Notes under the pieces: generated by a model | What the model saw: only the letters and a program-made list of their open reading frames with translations | Told to the model about the DNA's origin: nothing | Database searches by the model: none | Shown here: positions 1 through 10,054 of the stretch, piece after piece | How the letters are laid out: the number at the start of each line of letters is the position of its first letter | Numbering within the stretch: position 1 is the stretch's first letter | Made by a program: the position numbers and the translations under genes | NCBI RefSeq assembly: GCF_020075705.1 | Contig: NZ_JAIQUM010000012.1 | Location: 48,743-112,742, forward strand | Source: Metabacillus rhizolycopersici | GTDB taxonomy: Bacteria > Bacillota > Bacilli > Bacillales > Bacillaceae | Reading direction: 5' to 3' | Length of the DNA stretch: 64,000 bases

Positions 1-1
1 A

Positions 2-856
2 ACATTTGGTGGTGTTAACTTAGAAGATATTGCTGCACCAAACTGTTTTGTAATCGAAGAACGTCTAAAAAAAGAAACGAATATTCCTGTTTTTCATGAT
101 GACCAGCATGGTACGGCAATTGTGACAGTAGCAGGATTAGTAAATGCGTTGAAATTAGCTGGGAAAAGTATGTCAAATATTCGCATAGTAGCGAGTGGTG
201 CTGGTGCAGCTGGTATCGCGATTATTAAGTTGCTATATACGTACGGTGTTAGAGACATTATTATGTGTGACTCCAGAGGAGCAATCTTTGAAAACCGCCC
301 ATATGGAATGAATGATGTGAAATCAGCAGTAGCAAAATTTACAAATCGTGATCGCTTGGAAGGCTCGCTTGCAGATGTAATCAAAGAGGCAGATGTGTTT
401 ATCGGAGTTTCAGTAGAAGGTGCCTTAACAAAAGAAATGGTTCAGTCAATGAAAGCCAATCCGATCATTTTTGCCATGGCAAATCCTGCGCCAGAAATTA
501 TGCCTAATGATGCGAAAGATGCCGGTGCAATGGTCGTTGGAACAGGGCGTTCAGATTTTCCAAACCAAGTTAATAATGTTCTTGCTTTTCCAGGGATTTT
601 TCGAGGTGCATTAGATGTAAGAGCGACTCACATCAATGAAAAAATGAAAATAGCTGCAGTTGAAGCAATTGCATCACTTATTCCTGAAAGTGAGTTAACC
701 ACAGAATATGTAATACCTGCTCCATTCGATCCCCGTGTTGCTCCCGCAGTAGCTCAAGCAGTCGCAAAAGCGGCAATGGAAACTGGTGTGGCAAGAATTA
801 AGGTCGATCCAAAGGAAGTTGCGGAGAAAACAAGGCAGCTAGCCATAATTGAGTAA
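2..856 (+). CDS. ytsJ: NAD(P)-dependent malic enzyme, C-terminal part (5' truncated)
   Basis: The frame is open from the first bases of the window, so the N-terminal part of this gene lies outside. The visible protein contains the malic-enzyme signature FHDDQHGTAIV near nt 90-124, followed by a Rossmann nucleotide-binding segment (GAGAAGIAI, about nt 200-230) and later DFPNQVNNVLAFPG. The enzyme oxidatively decarboxylates malate to pyruvate. Position directly upstream of accDA matches ytsJ (maeB-type, usually NADP-dependent) in B. subtilis, but cofactor choice cannot be read here. About 284 residues of an expected 410 or so are present. It ends at TAA 854-856 and is followed by a repeat-rich spacer. 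Confidence 0.93.
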   Translation, partial: TFGGVNLEDIAAPNCFVIEERLKKETNIPVFHDDQHGTAIVTVAGLVNALKLAGKSMSNIRIVASGAGAAGIAIIKLLYTYGVRDIIMCDSRGAIFENRPYGMNDVKSAVAKFTNRDRLEGSLADVIKEADVFIGVSVEGALTKEMVQSMKANPIIFAMANPAPEIMPNDAKDAGAMVVGTGRSDFPNQVNNVLAFPGIFRGALDVRATHINEKMKIAAVEAIASLIPESELTTEYVIPAPFDPRVAPAVAQAVAKAAMETGVARIKVDPKEVAEKTRQLAIIE

Positions 857-875
857 AAGTAAGTAGTTCTTTTTT

Positions 876-1030
876 GAAAGTATAAATTTTTTGACTTAGT
901 TTTCGTGTCTAGCTCCAGGCGCCATCGGTTCGAGGTCATAAGCCAATGCGACAAAAAAAGTTAAAGAACAACCTTTCCGGCCGGCTCGTCTTGTGCTTGT
1001 CGCCGATAGGCGGACGCCTTGCGCTTTTCT
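876..1030 (+). repeat. Intergenic hairpin repeat, left-end type A (copy 1)
   Basis: It starts with the type A left end (GAAAGTATAAATTTTTTGAC, then TTAGTTTTCGTGTC), runs through the common block AGCTCCAGGCGCC and CGAGGTCATAAGCC, and ends GCCTTGCGCTTTTCT. The central stem differs from other copies, but the outer arms are recognisable. It lies between the malic enzyme gene and accD, reading the same way as both. Confidence 0.75.
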
Positions 1031-1158
1031 CAGTATGTTTCCTTCGTTTGTAAAAGCTATCAAGGGAAGGTTTATCAAAATGAGAAAATAGAAATGCTAG
1101 TATGAGCCTTATTAAAGAAACAACAATGTGAAATTTTGGTGTTTCTTTTAAAAGATAA

Positions 1159-1312
1159 GAAAGTATAAATTTTTTGACTTAGTTTTCTTGTTCAGCTCAA
1201 GCGTCCAGTCCCTCTTGGGTCTACAGCCACTCAGGAATTGAAGGCAAAGAACACCTTCTATTCCTGAGCGTCTTATTTGCCCGAGGCTGAACAAGGCGCT
1301 TGCGCATTTCTT
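1159..1312 (+). repeat. Intergenic hairpin repeat, type A (copy 2)
   Basis: A second type A copy follows copy 1 by about 130 bp. It carries a clear central hairpin (CACTCAGGAATTGAAGG ... CCTTCTATTCCTGAGCG). The outer arms AGCTCAAGCGTCC and AAGGCGCTTGCGCATTTCT are complementary in their core. A short imperfect inverted repeat (AAAGAAACA / TGTTTCTTT, about 1114-1147) sits just before it and may be a terminator of the malic enzyme transcript. Confidence 0.8.
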
Positions 1313-1597
1313 AATAAGGTATCCTAACAGAAAAATATCGAATTGGTCATGGTGAATAATCCCACCACGATTAGCAAGCATTCCAACGAAAAGGAACGAA
1401 GCAATTTAATTTTATCGGGCAATAACTCCCTACCTAAAAGATCCAAGAACAACAAGGAAAGTAGGGGGGATAGTTGCCTGTAAAGATTAAATGTAATTCT
1501 CGCGATATAAAATAAAAAAAGAAATATAGAGATGTTACACATATTTAAAAAGAAGATTTGTAGAGATTCAGCTTTAGAAAAAAGGGGAGGTACCGTT
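1313..1597 (+). promoter_or_regulatory. accDA upstream region with possible leader stem-loop
   Basis: No gene is supported here. The notable feature is an imperfect long-range inverted repeat: GGCAATAACTCCCTAC near 1430 against GTAGGGGGGATAGTTGCC near 1465-1482, separated by about 25 nt. It could be a leader stem-loop, but it has no T-run and no family I recognise. The ribosome-binding site AAGGGGAGG at 1582-1590 belongs to accD. Confidence 0.35.
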
Positions 1598-2473
1598 TTG
1601 TTAAAAGATTTGTTTACGAAACCGAAACCGAAGAAAAAAAAATATGCCCAGATACCGTCAGAACAGGCAAAGCAGGATTTACCTGAAGGAATTGTTAGTA
1701 AATGTCCTGACTGCAAAAAGATTATCTATTCGAAAGAACTAAATAAAAATAGTAAAGTATGTACGAATTGTGGTTATCATTATCAAATGAATGCAAGTGA
1801 ACGTATTAATAGCTTATTTGATGAGGATAGTTTTATTGAGTATGATCGTGACATGATCTCAGAAAATCCTTTGCAATTTCCAGGCTATGAAGAAAAACTT
1901 GAAAAAGACCGTCAGAAAACGAAGCTAAACGAGGCTGTTGTTACAGGTGAAGGTACGATAAACGGCTTTAGAACAACGATTGCCATTATGGATGCAAGCT
2001 TTAGAATGGGAAGTATGGGTTCTGTCGTCGGAGAAAAAATAACCCGTGCTATCGAAAAAGCAGGTGAGCAAGGCTTACCTTTTATTATTTTTACTGCCTC
2101 TGGTGGTGCAAGAATGCAGGAGGGTGTTTTGAGTTTAATGCAAATGGCAAAAACCAGCTCTGCGCTCAAGCTTTATAGTGATAATGATGGCTTAATTATT
2201 TCTGTCATGACACATCCAACTACAGGCGGAGTTTCCGCGAGTTTTGCTTCATTAGGTGATTATAATTTTGCGGAGCCAGGTGCACTTATCGGATTTGCGG
2301 GGAGAAGAATTATTGAACAAACAATTCGAGAAGAGCTACCTGAAGATTTTCAGACTTCTGAATTTTTATTAAAGCACGGTCAGTTAGATGCTGTTATTAA
2401 TCGGCAGGAATTAAAGGAAACTCTTAGTAATATTCTTGATATTCATCAACCAGGAGGTGAGATAACATGGTAA
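1598..2473 (+). CDS. accD: Acetyl-CoA carboxylase carboxyltransferase, beta subunit
   Basis: AccD pairs with AccA to transfer carboxyl from carboxybiotin-BCCP to acetyl-CoA, giving malonyl-CoA for fatty acid synthesis in the cytosol. The 291-residue protein has the N-terminal zinc ribbon with C36, C39, C55 and C58, then the crotonase-like carboxyltransferase core ([42 protein letters not shown]). The longest frame begins at 1532, but the TTG at 1598 has a strong ribosome-binding site (AGGGGAGG, 7 nt upstream) and gives the expected MLKDLFTK start. The 3' end overlaps accA by 7 bp, implying translational coupling. No active-site loss is seen. Confidence 0.96.
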   Translation: MLKDLFTKPKPKKKKYAQIPSEQAKQDLPEGIVSKCPDCKKIIYSKELNKNSKVCTNCGYHYQMNASERINSLFDEDSFIEYDRDMISENPLQFPGYEEKLEKDRQKTKLNEAVVTGEGTINGFRTTIAIMDASFRMGSMGSVVGEKITRAIEKAGEQGLPFIIFTASGGARMQEGVLSLMQMAKTSSALKLYSDNDGLIISVMTHPTTGGVSASFASLGDYNFAEPGALIGFAGRRIIEQTIREELPEDFQTSEFLLKHGQLDAVINRQELKETLSNILDIHQPGGEITW

Positions 2474-3444
2474 GTGAATTAGAGTTTGAAAAGCCTGTAA
2501 CTGAACTTAGAAAAAAAATCAGTGAGCTGAGAGAGTTTACAAAAGGGTCAGAAGTTGATTTAACCTCTGAAATTGAGAAGTTAGAAGAACGATTAGAAAA
2601 GCTAGAAAATGAGATTTATACAAACATAAAGCCTTGGGATAGAGTTCAAATCGCAAGACATCCCAATAGACCGACTACTTTAGACTATATTGAACATATT
2701 TTTACGAATTTCTTTGAATGTCATGGGGATCGATTCTATGGTGATGATGATGCAATCGTAAGTGGCATTGCAAAGTTTAGAGGCCTTCCTGTTACTGTCA
2801 TAGGACATCAGCGAGGAAAGGATACAAAGGAAAATATTCGTAGGAATTTTGGTATGCCACATCCAGAAGGCTATCGTAAAGCGCTAAGATTGATGAAGCA
2901 AGCGGATAAATTTAACCGACCGATTATTTGCTTTATCGATACCAAGGGTGCATATCCAGGGAAAGCTGCGGAAGAGCGTGGTCAAAGTGAAGCAATTGCT
3001 AAAAATTTGTTTGAAATGGCTGGTTTGTCAGTTCCTGTTATTTGTATTGTGATTGGTGAAGGCGGTAGTGGAGGAGCTCTAGCGCTAGGGGTTGGAAACT
3101 ATATCCATATGTTGGAGAATTCAACCTATTCTGTGATCTCACCTGAAGGCGCAGCAGCATTATTGTGGAAAGATGCTAGTTTAGCGAAAAAGGCAGCTGA
3201 AACGATGAAAATAACTGCTCCAGATCTAAAAGAACTTGGTGTTATAGATGAAATAATCTCTGAGGTAAAAGGTGGAGCGCATAAAGATATTGCTAAACAA
3301 GCGGGTTTCATTGAAGATGTATTGGCAGACTCACTAAAAAAACTTAAAACAATGAATGGTCAGGAACTCATTCAACATCGTTACAATAAGTATAAAAAAA
3401 TTGGTCAAGTATCAGTTACCGATGAGTTACTTGGAATGAAATAA
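2467..3444 (+). CDS. accA: Acetyl-CoA carboxylase carboxyltransferase, alpha subunit
   Basis: AccA is the partner of AccD in the heterotetrameric carboxyltransferase. The 325-residue length is normal. The N-terminus has the usual helical segment rich in Lys and Glu, followed by the crotonase-fold core with HRGRDTKEN-like [10 protein letters not shown], the [10 protein letters not shown] motif and the glycine-rich [14 protein letters not shown] that helps form the biotin and acyl sites. The ATG at 2467 sits in the last codons of accD with GGAGGTGA just upstream, so the two are one operon. In B. subtilis pfkA follows, as here, but a 312-bp gap separates them. Confidence 0.97.
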   Translation: MVSELEFEKPVTELRKKISELREFTKGSEVDLTSEIEKLEERLEKLENEIYTNIKPWDRVQIARHPNRPTTLDYIEHIFTNFFECHGDRFYGDDDAIVSGIAKFRGLPVTVIGHQRGKDTKENIRRNFGMPHPEGYRKALRLMKQADKFNRPIICFIDTKGAYPGKAAEERGQSEAIAKNLFEMAGLSVPVICIVIGEGGSGGALALGVGNYIHMLENSTYSVISPEGAAALLWKDASLAKKAAETMKITAPDLKELGVIDEIISEVKGGAHKDIAKQAGFIEDVLADSLKKLKTMNGQELIQHRYNKYKKIGQVSVTDELLGMK

Positions 3445-3473
3445 AAATGATGAGCCCGCTTATATCATAAGTT

Positions 3474-3552
3474 TAAACTTAGTTTGTTTATCCTATCGCT
3501 CATGGAGGATACATTCTATACATGAGCGACTTATTTGCTTAGGTAGCTACTG
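3474..3552 (+). repeat. Degenerate intergenic hairpin repeat (copy 3)
   Basis: Between accA and pfkA there is a decayed copy: CTTAGTTTG, then CGCTCATGGAGG ... ATACATGAGCGACTTATTTGC. It keeps the central hairpin (CGCTCATG / CATGAGCG) and the GACTTATTTGC block of intact copies but lacks clear outer arms. Confidence 0.5.
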
Positions 3553-4716
<1,164 letters not shown>

Positions 4717-4736
4717 CGTGATAAGATAAGTGTGGA

Positions 4737-4778
4737 ATCGTTTTCGATAACAGTGTGAAATCTGTTATCGAAAACGAT
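4737..4778. repeat. Perfect 17-bp inverted repeat between pfkA and pyk
   Basis: ATCGTTTTCGATAACAG (4737-4753) is followed by an 8-nt loop and its exact reverse complement (4762-4778). No T-run follows, so it is not a typical intrinsic terminator. Each arm contains a smaller palindrome (ATCG-TTTT-CGAT). It may stabilise or process the pfkA mRNA 3' end, or bind a regulator. Confidence 0.8.
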
Positions 4779-4929
4779 CAGCTTGGTAACAACTTTAAAG
4801 AGAATAAAAGAGTATTTAGGATGATGAAAATCAAATTCTGCATGTGAAATAAAAGTTGGGACTAGCTATTTGAAATAAGTTATTAATCAAACTGTCCCCT
4901 TTTCACAAAATCCGTAGGAGGAAATGAAA

Positions 4930-6690
4930 ATGCGTAAAACTAAGATTGTTTGTACTATTGGACCAGCAAGTGAATCGATTGAAAAATTATCAGATTTAAT
5001 GGAAGCAGGAATGAATGTTTCACGTTTGAATTTTTCTCATGGAGATTATGAAGAGCATGGGGTTAGAATCAAAAACATTAGAGAAGCTGCTGGAAAACTA
5101 AATAAAAACATTGCGATTCTATTGGATACGAAGGGACCTGAAATTCGTACAAATACAATGGAAAATGGAGCAATTGAGCTAGAAGTAGGAAATGAAATTA
5201 TCATTTCTATGACAGAAGTTGTTGGTACAGCTGACAAATTCTCTGTAACATACGAAGGGTTAATTGATGATATACATATTGGTTCAATTATTTTATTAGA
5301 TGATGGGCTTATCGAGCTAGAAGTAATCGGTATCGACCAATCAAAAGGTGAAATTAATACGAAAATTAACAACAGTGGTACATTGAAAAATAAAAAAGGT
5401 GTAAACGTACCAGGTGTAAGTGTTAAGCTTCCTGGCATTACAGAAAAAGACGCTCAAGATATCGTGTTTGGTATAGAGCAAGACGTTGATTTTATTGCTG
5501 CGTCATTTGTTCGACGTGCATCAGATGTTCTTGAAATTCGTGAATTACTAGAAGAGCATAACGCTACCCACATTCAAATCATTCCTAAAATTGAAAACCA
5601 AGAGGGCGTTGACAATATCGACGAAATTCTTGAAGTTTCAGATGGTTTAATGGTTGCTCGTGGAGACCTTGGTGTTGAAATCCCTGCTGAAGAAGTACCA
5701 TTAGTTCAGAAGGAATTAATTAGAAAATGTAATGCGTTAGGTAAGCCTGTTATCACAGCAACACAAATGCTTGATAGCATGCAACGTAATCCAAGACCAA
5801 CACGTGCAGAAGCAAGTGACGTAGCCAATGCAATTTTTGATGGTACGGATGCCATCATGTTATCTGGTGAAACTGCAGCTGGAATATATCCAGTAGAAGC
5901 AGTAAAAACAATGCATAACATTGCTTCAAGAGCTGAACAAGCTTTAGATTACAAGCAAATTCTTTCAAAACGTAGTGCACAAGTAGGAACAACAATTACA
6001 GATGCAATTGGTCAATCTACTGCCCATACAGCATTAAATTTAGGTGTGTCAGCAATTATTACACCAACTGAAAGTGGACATACTGCAAGAATGATCTCGA
6101 AATATCGTCCACAAGCTCCAATTGTAGCTGTGACAGCTAGTGAGTCAGTGGCACGGAAATTAGCACTTGTTTGGGGTGTTTATTCAAGAAGTGGTGACCA
6201 CTCAACATCGACAGATGAAATGCTTGAGAATTCTATTGCTGCAGCAATAAACACTGGACTTGTTTCACATGGTGATTTAGTTGTTATTACTGCAGGTGTT
6301 CCAGTAGGTGAAGCAGGAACAACAAACATAATGAAAGTTCACGTAATTGGTGATGTACTTGCAAAGGGACAAGGAATTGGCCGTAAATCTGCTTATGGTA
6401 AAGTCATTGTTGCGAACACAGCTGCGGAAGCACAAGATAAAATGACAAAAGGTGCAATTCTTGTATCTCAAAGTACAGACCGCGATATGATGGGGGCACT
6501 TGAACAAGCTTCTGCTATTATCACAGAAGAAGGTGGTCTAACTTGTCATGCAGCAGTTGTTGGATTAAGCCTTGGAGTTCCTGTAATTGTAGGAATTGAA
6601 AATGCAACGACTATTTTAAAAGACGGTCAAGATATTACAGTTGATTCTGTAAGTGGAGTAATTTACAAAGGCTGTGCAAGTGTACTTTAA
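4930..6690 (+). CDS. pyk: Pyruvate kinase with C-terminal PEP-utiliser-like domain
   Basis: Pyruvate kinase converts phosphoenolpyruvate and ADP to pyruvate and ATP. The 586-residue protein has the (beta/alpha)8 core starting [14 protein letters not shown], the [12 protein letters not shown] and [12 protein letters not shown] motifs, and the [10 protein letters not shown] active-site segment. After about residue 475 it carries the Bacillus-type extra C-terminal domain resembling PEP-synthase mobile domains ([21 protein letters not shown]). The ATG at 4930 is preferred to 4924 because GTAGGAGG (4915-4921) then has normal spacing. A strong terminator follows, so pyk closes the glycolytic unit. 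Confidence 0.97.
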   Translation: MRKTKIVCTIGPASESIEKLSDLMEAGMNVSRLNFSHGDYEEHGVRIKNIREAAGKLNKNIAILLDTKGPEIRTNTMENGAIELEVGNEIIISMTEVVGTADKFSVTYEGLIDDIHIGSIILLDDGLIELEVIGIDQSKGEINTKINNSGTLKNKKGVNVPGVSVKLPGITEKDAQDIVFGIEQDVDFIAASFVRRASDVLEIRELLEEHNATHIQIIPKIENQEGVDNIDEILEVSDGLMVARGDLGVEIPAEEVPLVQKELIRKCNALGKPVITATQMLDSMQRNPRPTRAEASDVANAIFDGTDAIMLSGETAAGIYPVEAVKTMHNIASRAEQALDYKQILSKRSAQVGTTITDAIGQSTAHTALNLGVSAIITPTESGHTARMISKYRPQAPIVAVTASESVARKLALVWGVYSRSGDHSTSTDEMLENSIAAAINTGLVSHGDLVVITAGVPVGEAGTTNIMKVHVIGDVLAKGQGIGRKSAYGKVIVANTAAEAQDKMTKGAILVSQSTDRDMMGALEQASAIITEEGGLTCHAAVVGLSLGVPVIVGIENATTILKDGQDITVDSVSGVIYKGCASVL

Positions 6691-6716
6691 TTAATAAAAT
6701 CTGATTGGCTTTTAAC

Positions 6717-6746
6717 AAAAAAAAGGAGGGAACCCCCTCCTTTTTT
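6717..6746 (+). terminator. Intrinsic terminator after pyk
   Basis: AAAAAAAAGGAGGG, a short loop, then CCCTCCTTTTTT: a GC stem flanked by A and T runs, so it may act in both directions. Confidence 0.9.
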
Positions 6747-6990
6747 GTATTTATCCCATTCTTATTGTGAAGTTTTGCATTTGCGGGCAGTACAAGGTCC
6801 AAGTGAAGACTTTGGAGATGTTGAAGTATAGGGTTGGGAGATAATCTGTTTTAATAAAAGATAAGGTAACTCTAGCTTTGTTTATAATATAAGGATTTAT
6901 AAGTTTTGGCTTCGAGAATTGCCCAGCTCCAGCGTTTTTCTTAGGTAAAGCTTTGCGATTTGTACATTTCCTCTTGGAAGGGTTGAAAAG

Positions 6991-7377
6991 ATGCGGTTAT
7001 TACTATTTTTGATTATTGTCGTACCAGCATTAGAAATAGGTGTTCTTCTCCTCTCTGGTAAGACCATTGGTGTCATACCAACTGTTTTATTGATCATATT
7101 AACAGGTGTTTGTGGGGCCTGGCTTGCAAAAAAACAGGGAATTGAAACATTAAGAAAAGCCCAGCAACAGATGCAATCTGGTCAAATCCCTGGTGAGACA
7201 CTTATTGATGGACTTTGTATTTTAGTCGGTGGGGTATTTTTACTATCTCCTGGGTTTTTATCTGATGTCGTAGGTGTTTTACTGCTAGTACCGATAAGTA
7301 GAAACTTACTAAAGCCATTTCTTTTAAGGGTCATTCGCAAAATGATTGACAGGAATCGGTTTACAATTATTCGGTAA
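6991..7377 (+). CDS. fxsA: FxsA family membrane protein
   Basis: A 128-residue FxsA family membrane protein (B. subtilis ytzA position, next to pyk). It has hydrophobic segments at about 2-22, 24-46 and 70-100, a short basic loop (AKKQGIETLRKAQQ) and the family motif SPGFLSDVVGVLLLVP. In E. coli overproduction of FxsA relieves exclusion of phage T7 by the F plasmid; no biochemical activity is established. The start ATG at 6991 follows GGAAGG at a usable distance. The 200 bp upstream include a decayed piece of the repeat family (CCCAGCTCCAGCG near 6920). Confidence 0.85.
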   Translation: MRLLLFLIIVVPALEIGVLLLSGKTIGVIPTVLLIILTGVCGAWLAKKQGIETLRKAQQQMQSGQIPGETLIDGLCILVGGVFLLSPGFLSDVVGVLLLVPISRNLLKPFLLRVIRKMIDRNRFTIIR

Positions 7378-7454
7378 TAACCGTGGACTGTTTCTATTTG
7401 GATGTAATTTTAGAAGATGATTAAAGTTGATACGATAGAAAAGTACTTCACCAT

Positions 7455-7562
7455 TCAGCTCCAATCTCTTCATAGCCAACCACATGTGAATGTTCAGAAA
7501 GGACGCTTTCCATTCGTGTGTGGTGATATGAAGGAGCCTGAACAAGTCGTTTGAGCTTTCGG
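7455..7562 (+). repeat. Degenerate intergenic hairpin repeat (copy 4)
   Basis: Between the convergent fxsA and ytvI genes. CATTCAGCTCCAA, a central stem (CCAACCACATGTGAATG / CATTCGTGTGTGGTG) and GAGCCTGAACAAGTCGTTTG correspond block by block to intact copies, with many substitutions. The central stem still pairs although its sequence is wholly different. Confidence 0.55.
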
Positions 7563-7568
7563 TTTGAA

Positions 7569-8684
7569 TTATTTTCCCTTTCCTACGACGAAGTTCCATA
7601 GTTCCTCATACACTCCTGCACTATGCAGGGTTCTCAGAACAACTAAAGCTACTGGTCCAGCAGCAAGACCTAAAAATCCTAATAATTTGTACCCGATAAA
7701 TAGAGAGATTAATGTGGCGAGTGGATCTAGACCAATGCTTTCCGATAGTACTTTTGGTTCCATAACTTGACGTTGAATTAAAACGATGAGATAAAGTACA
7801 CCAAGCCCAATGGCAAGAGGGAGACTGTCACTAAACGCTAAGTAAATAATCCAGGGAACAAACACCAATCCAGTACCTATATAGGGAAGAATATCAACTA
7901 ATCCAATTAACAGCGCAATCGTGATAGCGTAATCTACTCGAAGAATAAGTAATCCAATCAATACGATTGTGGTAGTAATAGAGATAAGCGTTGCTTGCGC
8001 ACGGATAAACCCCAAAAGAGCCTTTTTTAATTCTTCAGAAATTGTTTGACCACTCGTTCTTACTTTTTGAGGGAGTATGGTTTTTAGTGTAACTTTAAAT
8101 TTATACCAATCCTTGCTAATGAAAAAAGTGGCTAGCAATGAAAAAATAATGACGGTTGCTGTATTAGGAAGCCAACTAAAGATTACTGGGATATTTTCTA
8201 AAAATTTCTTAATGAAATCTCCAACACTGAAGGCAATTTGTTCACCGATATTTTGTATGTTTACAATAATTGATTGCTGTTGATTTGATTCAAGAGTATT
8301 GAAAAGATAAGTTAGCTGACTATACATCGGCATTATCTTATTTACAAAAAAATCTTCAATATACATAGCCAACAAGTTTAAATGGCCAGGCACTACTTTT
8401 GCTAAATAGGTGGTGCCTGTTACAATTTCTGCAACTAAAAGAATAAGGATACCAGAAATTAAGCTAATTAATAGGAAAATTGCGAACATGACTGCAAAAC
8501 TTCTAGGGAGTCTGGCCTTTTTTTCCATGAAGTTGACTAAAGGATTTATTAATAGTGCGATAAAGATAGCGATGATGAATGGGTAGGTCAATGAAAAAAG
8601 GTAGTAAATAACAAAAACACTTAGGGTAATGAGGACGAAAATTAATATTAATCTTAATACGCTATATAAGTAATTCAAGCTCAA
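7569..8684 (-). CDS. ytvI: AI-2E transporter / sporulation integral membrane protein YtvI
   Basis: A polytopic membrane protein of the PerM/YtvI (AI-2E transporter-like) superfamily with about seven or eight hydrophobic segments and the typical C-terminal IALLIGLVDILPYIGTGLVFVPW and VEPKVLSESIGL-like MEPKVLSESIGLDPLATL motifs. The longest frame starts at 8720, but the TTG at 8684 has GGGAGGAA upstream, giving 371 residues and MSLNYLYSVLRL, the length I recall for YtvI. Transcribed against its neighbours, as in B. subtilis. Substrate unknown; annotated in some genomes as a sporulation protein. Confidence 0.88.
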   Translation of the reverse strand: MSLNYLYSVLRLILIFVLITLSVFVIYYLFSLTYPFIIAIFIALLINPLVNFMEKKARLPRSFAVMFAIFLLISLISGILILLVAEIVTGTTYLAKVVPGHLNLLAMYIEDFFVNKIMPMYSQLTYLFNTLESNQQQSIIVNIQNIGEQIAFSVGDFIKKFLENIPVIFSWLPNTATVIIFSLLATFFISKDWYKFKVTLKTILPQKVRTSGQTISEELKKALLGFIRAQATLISITTTIVLIGLLILRVDYAITIALLIGLVDILPYIGTGLVFVPWIIYLAFSDSLPLAIGLGVLYLIVLIQRQVMEPKVLSESIGLDPLATLISLFIGYKLLGFLGLAAGPVALVVLRTLHSAGVYEELWNFVVGKGK

Positions 8685-8825
8685 CTTGATTTCCTCCCGA
8701 AGTTCCTCGTTATATAGCATGTTTATTAAAGGTAAAGCTTGTTTATGTAAGAAAACTTCTCTTAATTGGAATTATAACGATAAAGTCAGTGGAAAAAAGT
8801 AGTGGTAGAATTGGAGGTATACATC

Positions 8826-9290
8826 ATGTTTAGTCAACCGATGTTATTTTTAGTAATATTGTTAGGAATAGGATTGCTTGCAAAAAATCAATCATTAATC
8901 ATTGCTGTAGCATGTTTAATTATCATCAAACTAATCGGGATGGAATCAAAGATATTACCAACAATTGGATCGAAGGGGATTAATTGGGGGGTAACCATTA
9001 TCACAATAGCAGTCCTCGTTCCAATTGCAACAGGCGATATTGGATTTAAACAACTTATAGATGCAGTAAAATCTACATATGCTTGGATCGCATTGGGTGC
9101 AGGTATTGCAGTTGCCATAATCGCAAAAAACGGATTGATTCTTTTAACAGAAGATCCCCACATTACGACAGCGCTTGTTTTTGGAACAATTTTGGCAGTG
9201 GCTTTGTTTAATGGAGTTGCGGTTGGTCCCTTGATTGGTGCGGGTATTGCTTATTTAGCAATGCAGATTGTTAAGCTCTTCAGCTCTTAA
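8826..9290 (+). CDS. ytwI: DUF441 family membrane protein (YtwI)
   Basis: A 154-residue DUF441 protein with four to five hydrophobic segments (about 4-22, 27-45, 50-70, 80-105, 115-150). The sequence AKNQSLIIAVACLIIIKLIG and the C-terminal GVAVGPLIGAGIAYL are typical of the family. The function is unknown. ATG 8826 is chosen over 8802 because of TTGGAGGT (8811-8818) 7 nt upstream and because the length then matches YtwI. It is divergent from ytvI and precedes the long citZ upstream region. Confidence 0.88.
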   Translation: MFSQPMLFLVILLGIGLLAKNQSLIIAVACLIIIKLIGMESKILPTIGSKGINWGVTIITIAVLVPIATGDIGFKQLIDAVKSTYAWIALGAGIAVAIIAKNGLILLTEDPHITTALVFGTILAVALFNGVAVGPLIGAGIAYLAMQIVKLFSS

Positions 9291-10054
9291 TTTTGTCGTA
9301 AAAGAGTTAGGTGGGCACTATTAGGATGACTTTGCGAAGGCGGTCAGTTCTATCCCTGTTGTTTCTGTAATATATCAGTAGTAAGGCTTGAGAATCATTT
9401 GGTTTACGTATTGATTTAGCCTAATTTACTTTGCATAAGAAGAAAAGATTACGTAAGCAGAAATGTACACTAATATAACAATTTTATGATAAGATATTAA
9501 TAATACGATAGAGTGAAGCGATAAAACTCCTAAAAAAAAGTTTTTCTAACAAATTTTTGATGTGGAATGAAGTATTTTCATTTCCAAAAGTCTGAAAATT
9601 GTTTATAATGGGATTAGGTCCATTACTCCAACCTGTATTTTGGAAATATCAACTTAAGTCCTTATGGCAGAGCCTTAGCTTTTCTTTCCCTATCATTCAC
9701 AGAATATCAATTCCGTGAATGATAGGGGAAAATGTCAGTATGAAAATAAAACCGTTTTATTATTTTAAAACCTAGAAATGTAAGCATTTACTTTATTGAG
9801 GTGCTTACATATGAGCAAGCGCTCAATCAACTAAAAGTTTAAATGAAAGAGCATAGAAATACATACACTTATAAATAAATTCAGAATATTTTGTGTGATT
9901 TGCTCGATTAAAAAATATCTAATTCCACAGATATCTTTGTATACATATATAGACTAAATGGAAAAATGTGTGTTGCACAAATTTTTTGTGGTTGATATTA
10001 TTAGACTTTTAAGATGATTCTAATGGGGAATAAAAGGTAAAGGAGAGGATTTAT
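9291..10054 (+). promoter_or_regulatory. Long citZ upstream region with several dyads
   Basis: There is no supported gene in these 764 bp. The region contains a hairpin at 9686-9730 (TTCCCTATCATTCAC against GTGAATGATAGGGGAA, one bulge), a 9-bp inverted repeat ATGTAAGCA / TGCTTACAT at 9778-9810, and directly after it the partly palindromic TGAGCAAGCGCTCA, which resembles a catabolite-responsive element only loosely. In B. subtilis citZ is controlled by CcpC and CcpA. I did not find a clear CcpC dyad. Confidence 0.35.

Noticed and set aside
896..1381. Minus-strand open frames of 60-77 codons near copies 1 and 2
   Set aside because: They are translations of the intergenic repeats and their flanks, not proteins.
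9800..9826. A catabolite-responsive element upstream of citZ
   Set aside because: The best alignment to the cre consensus has at least two mismatches at fixed positions, so it is kept only as a weak note.
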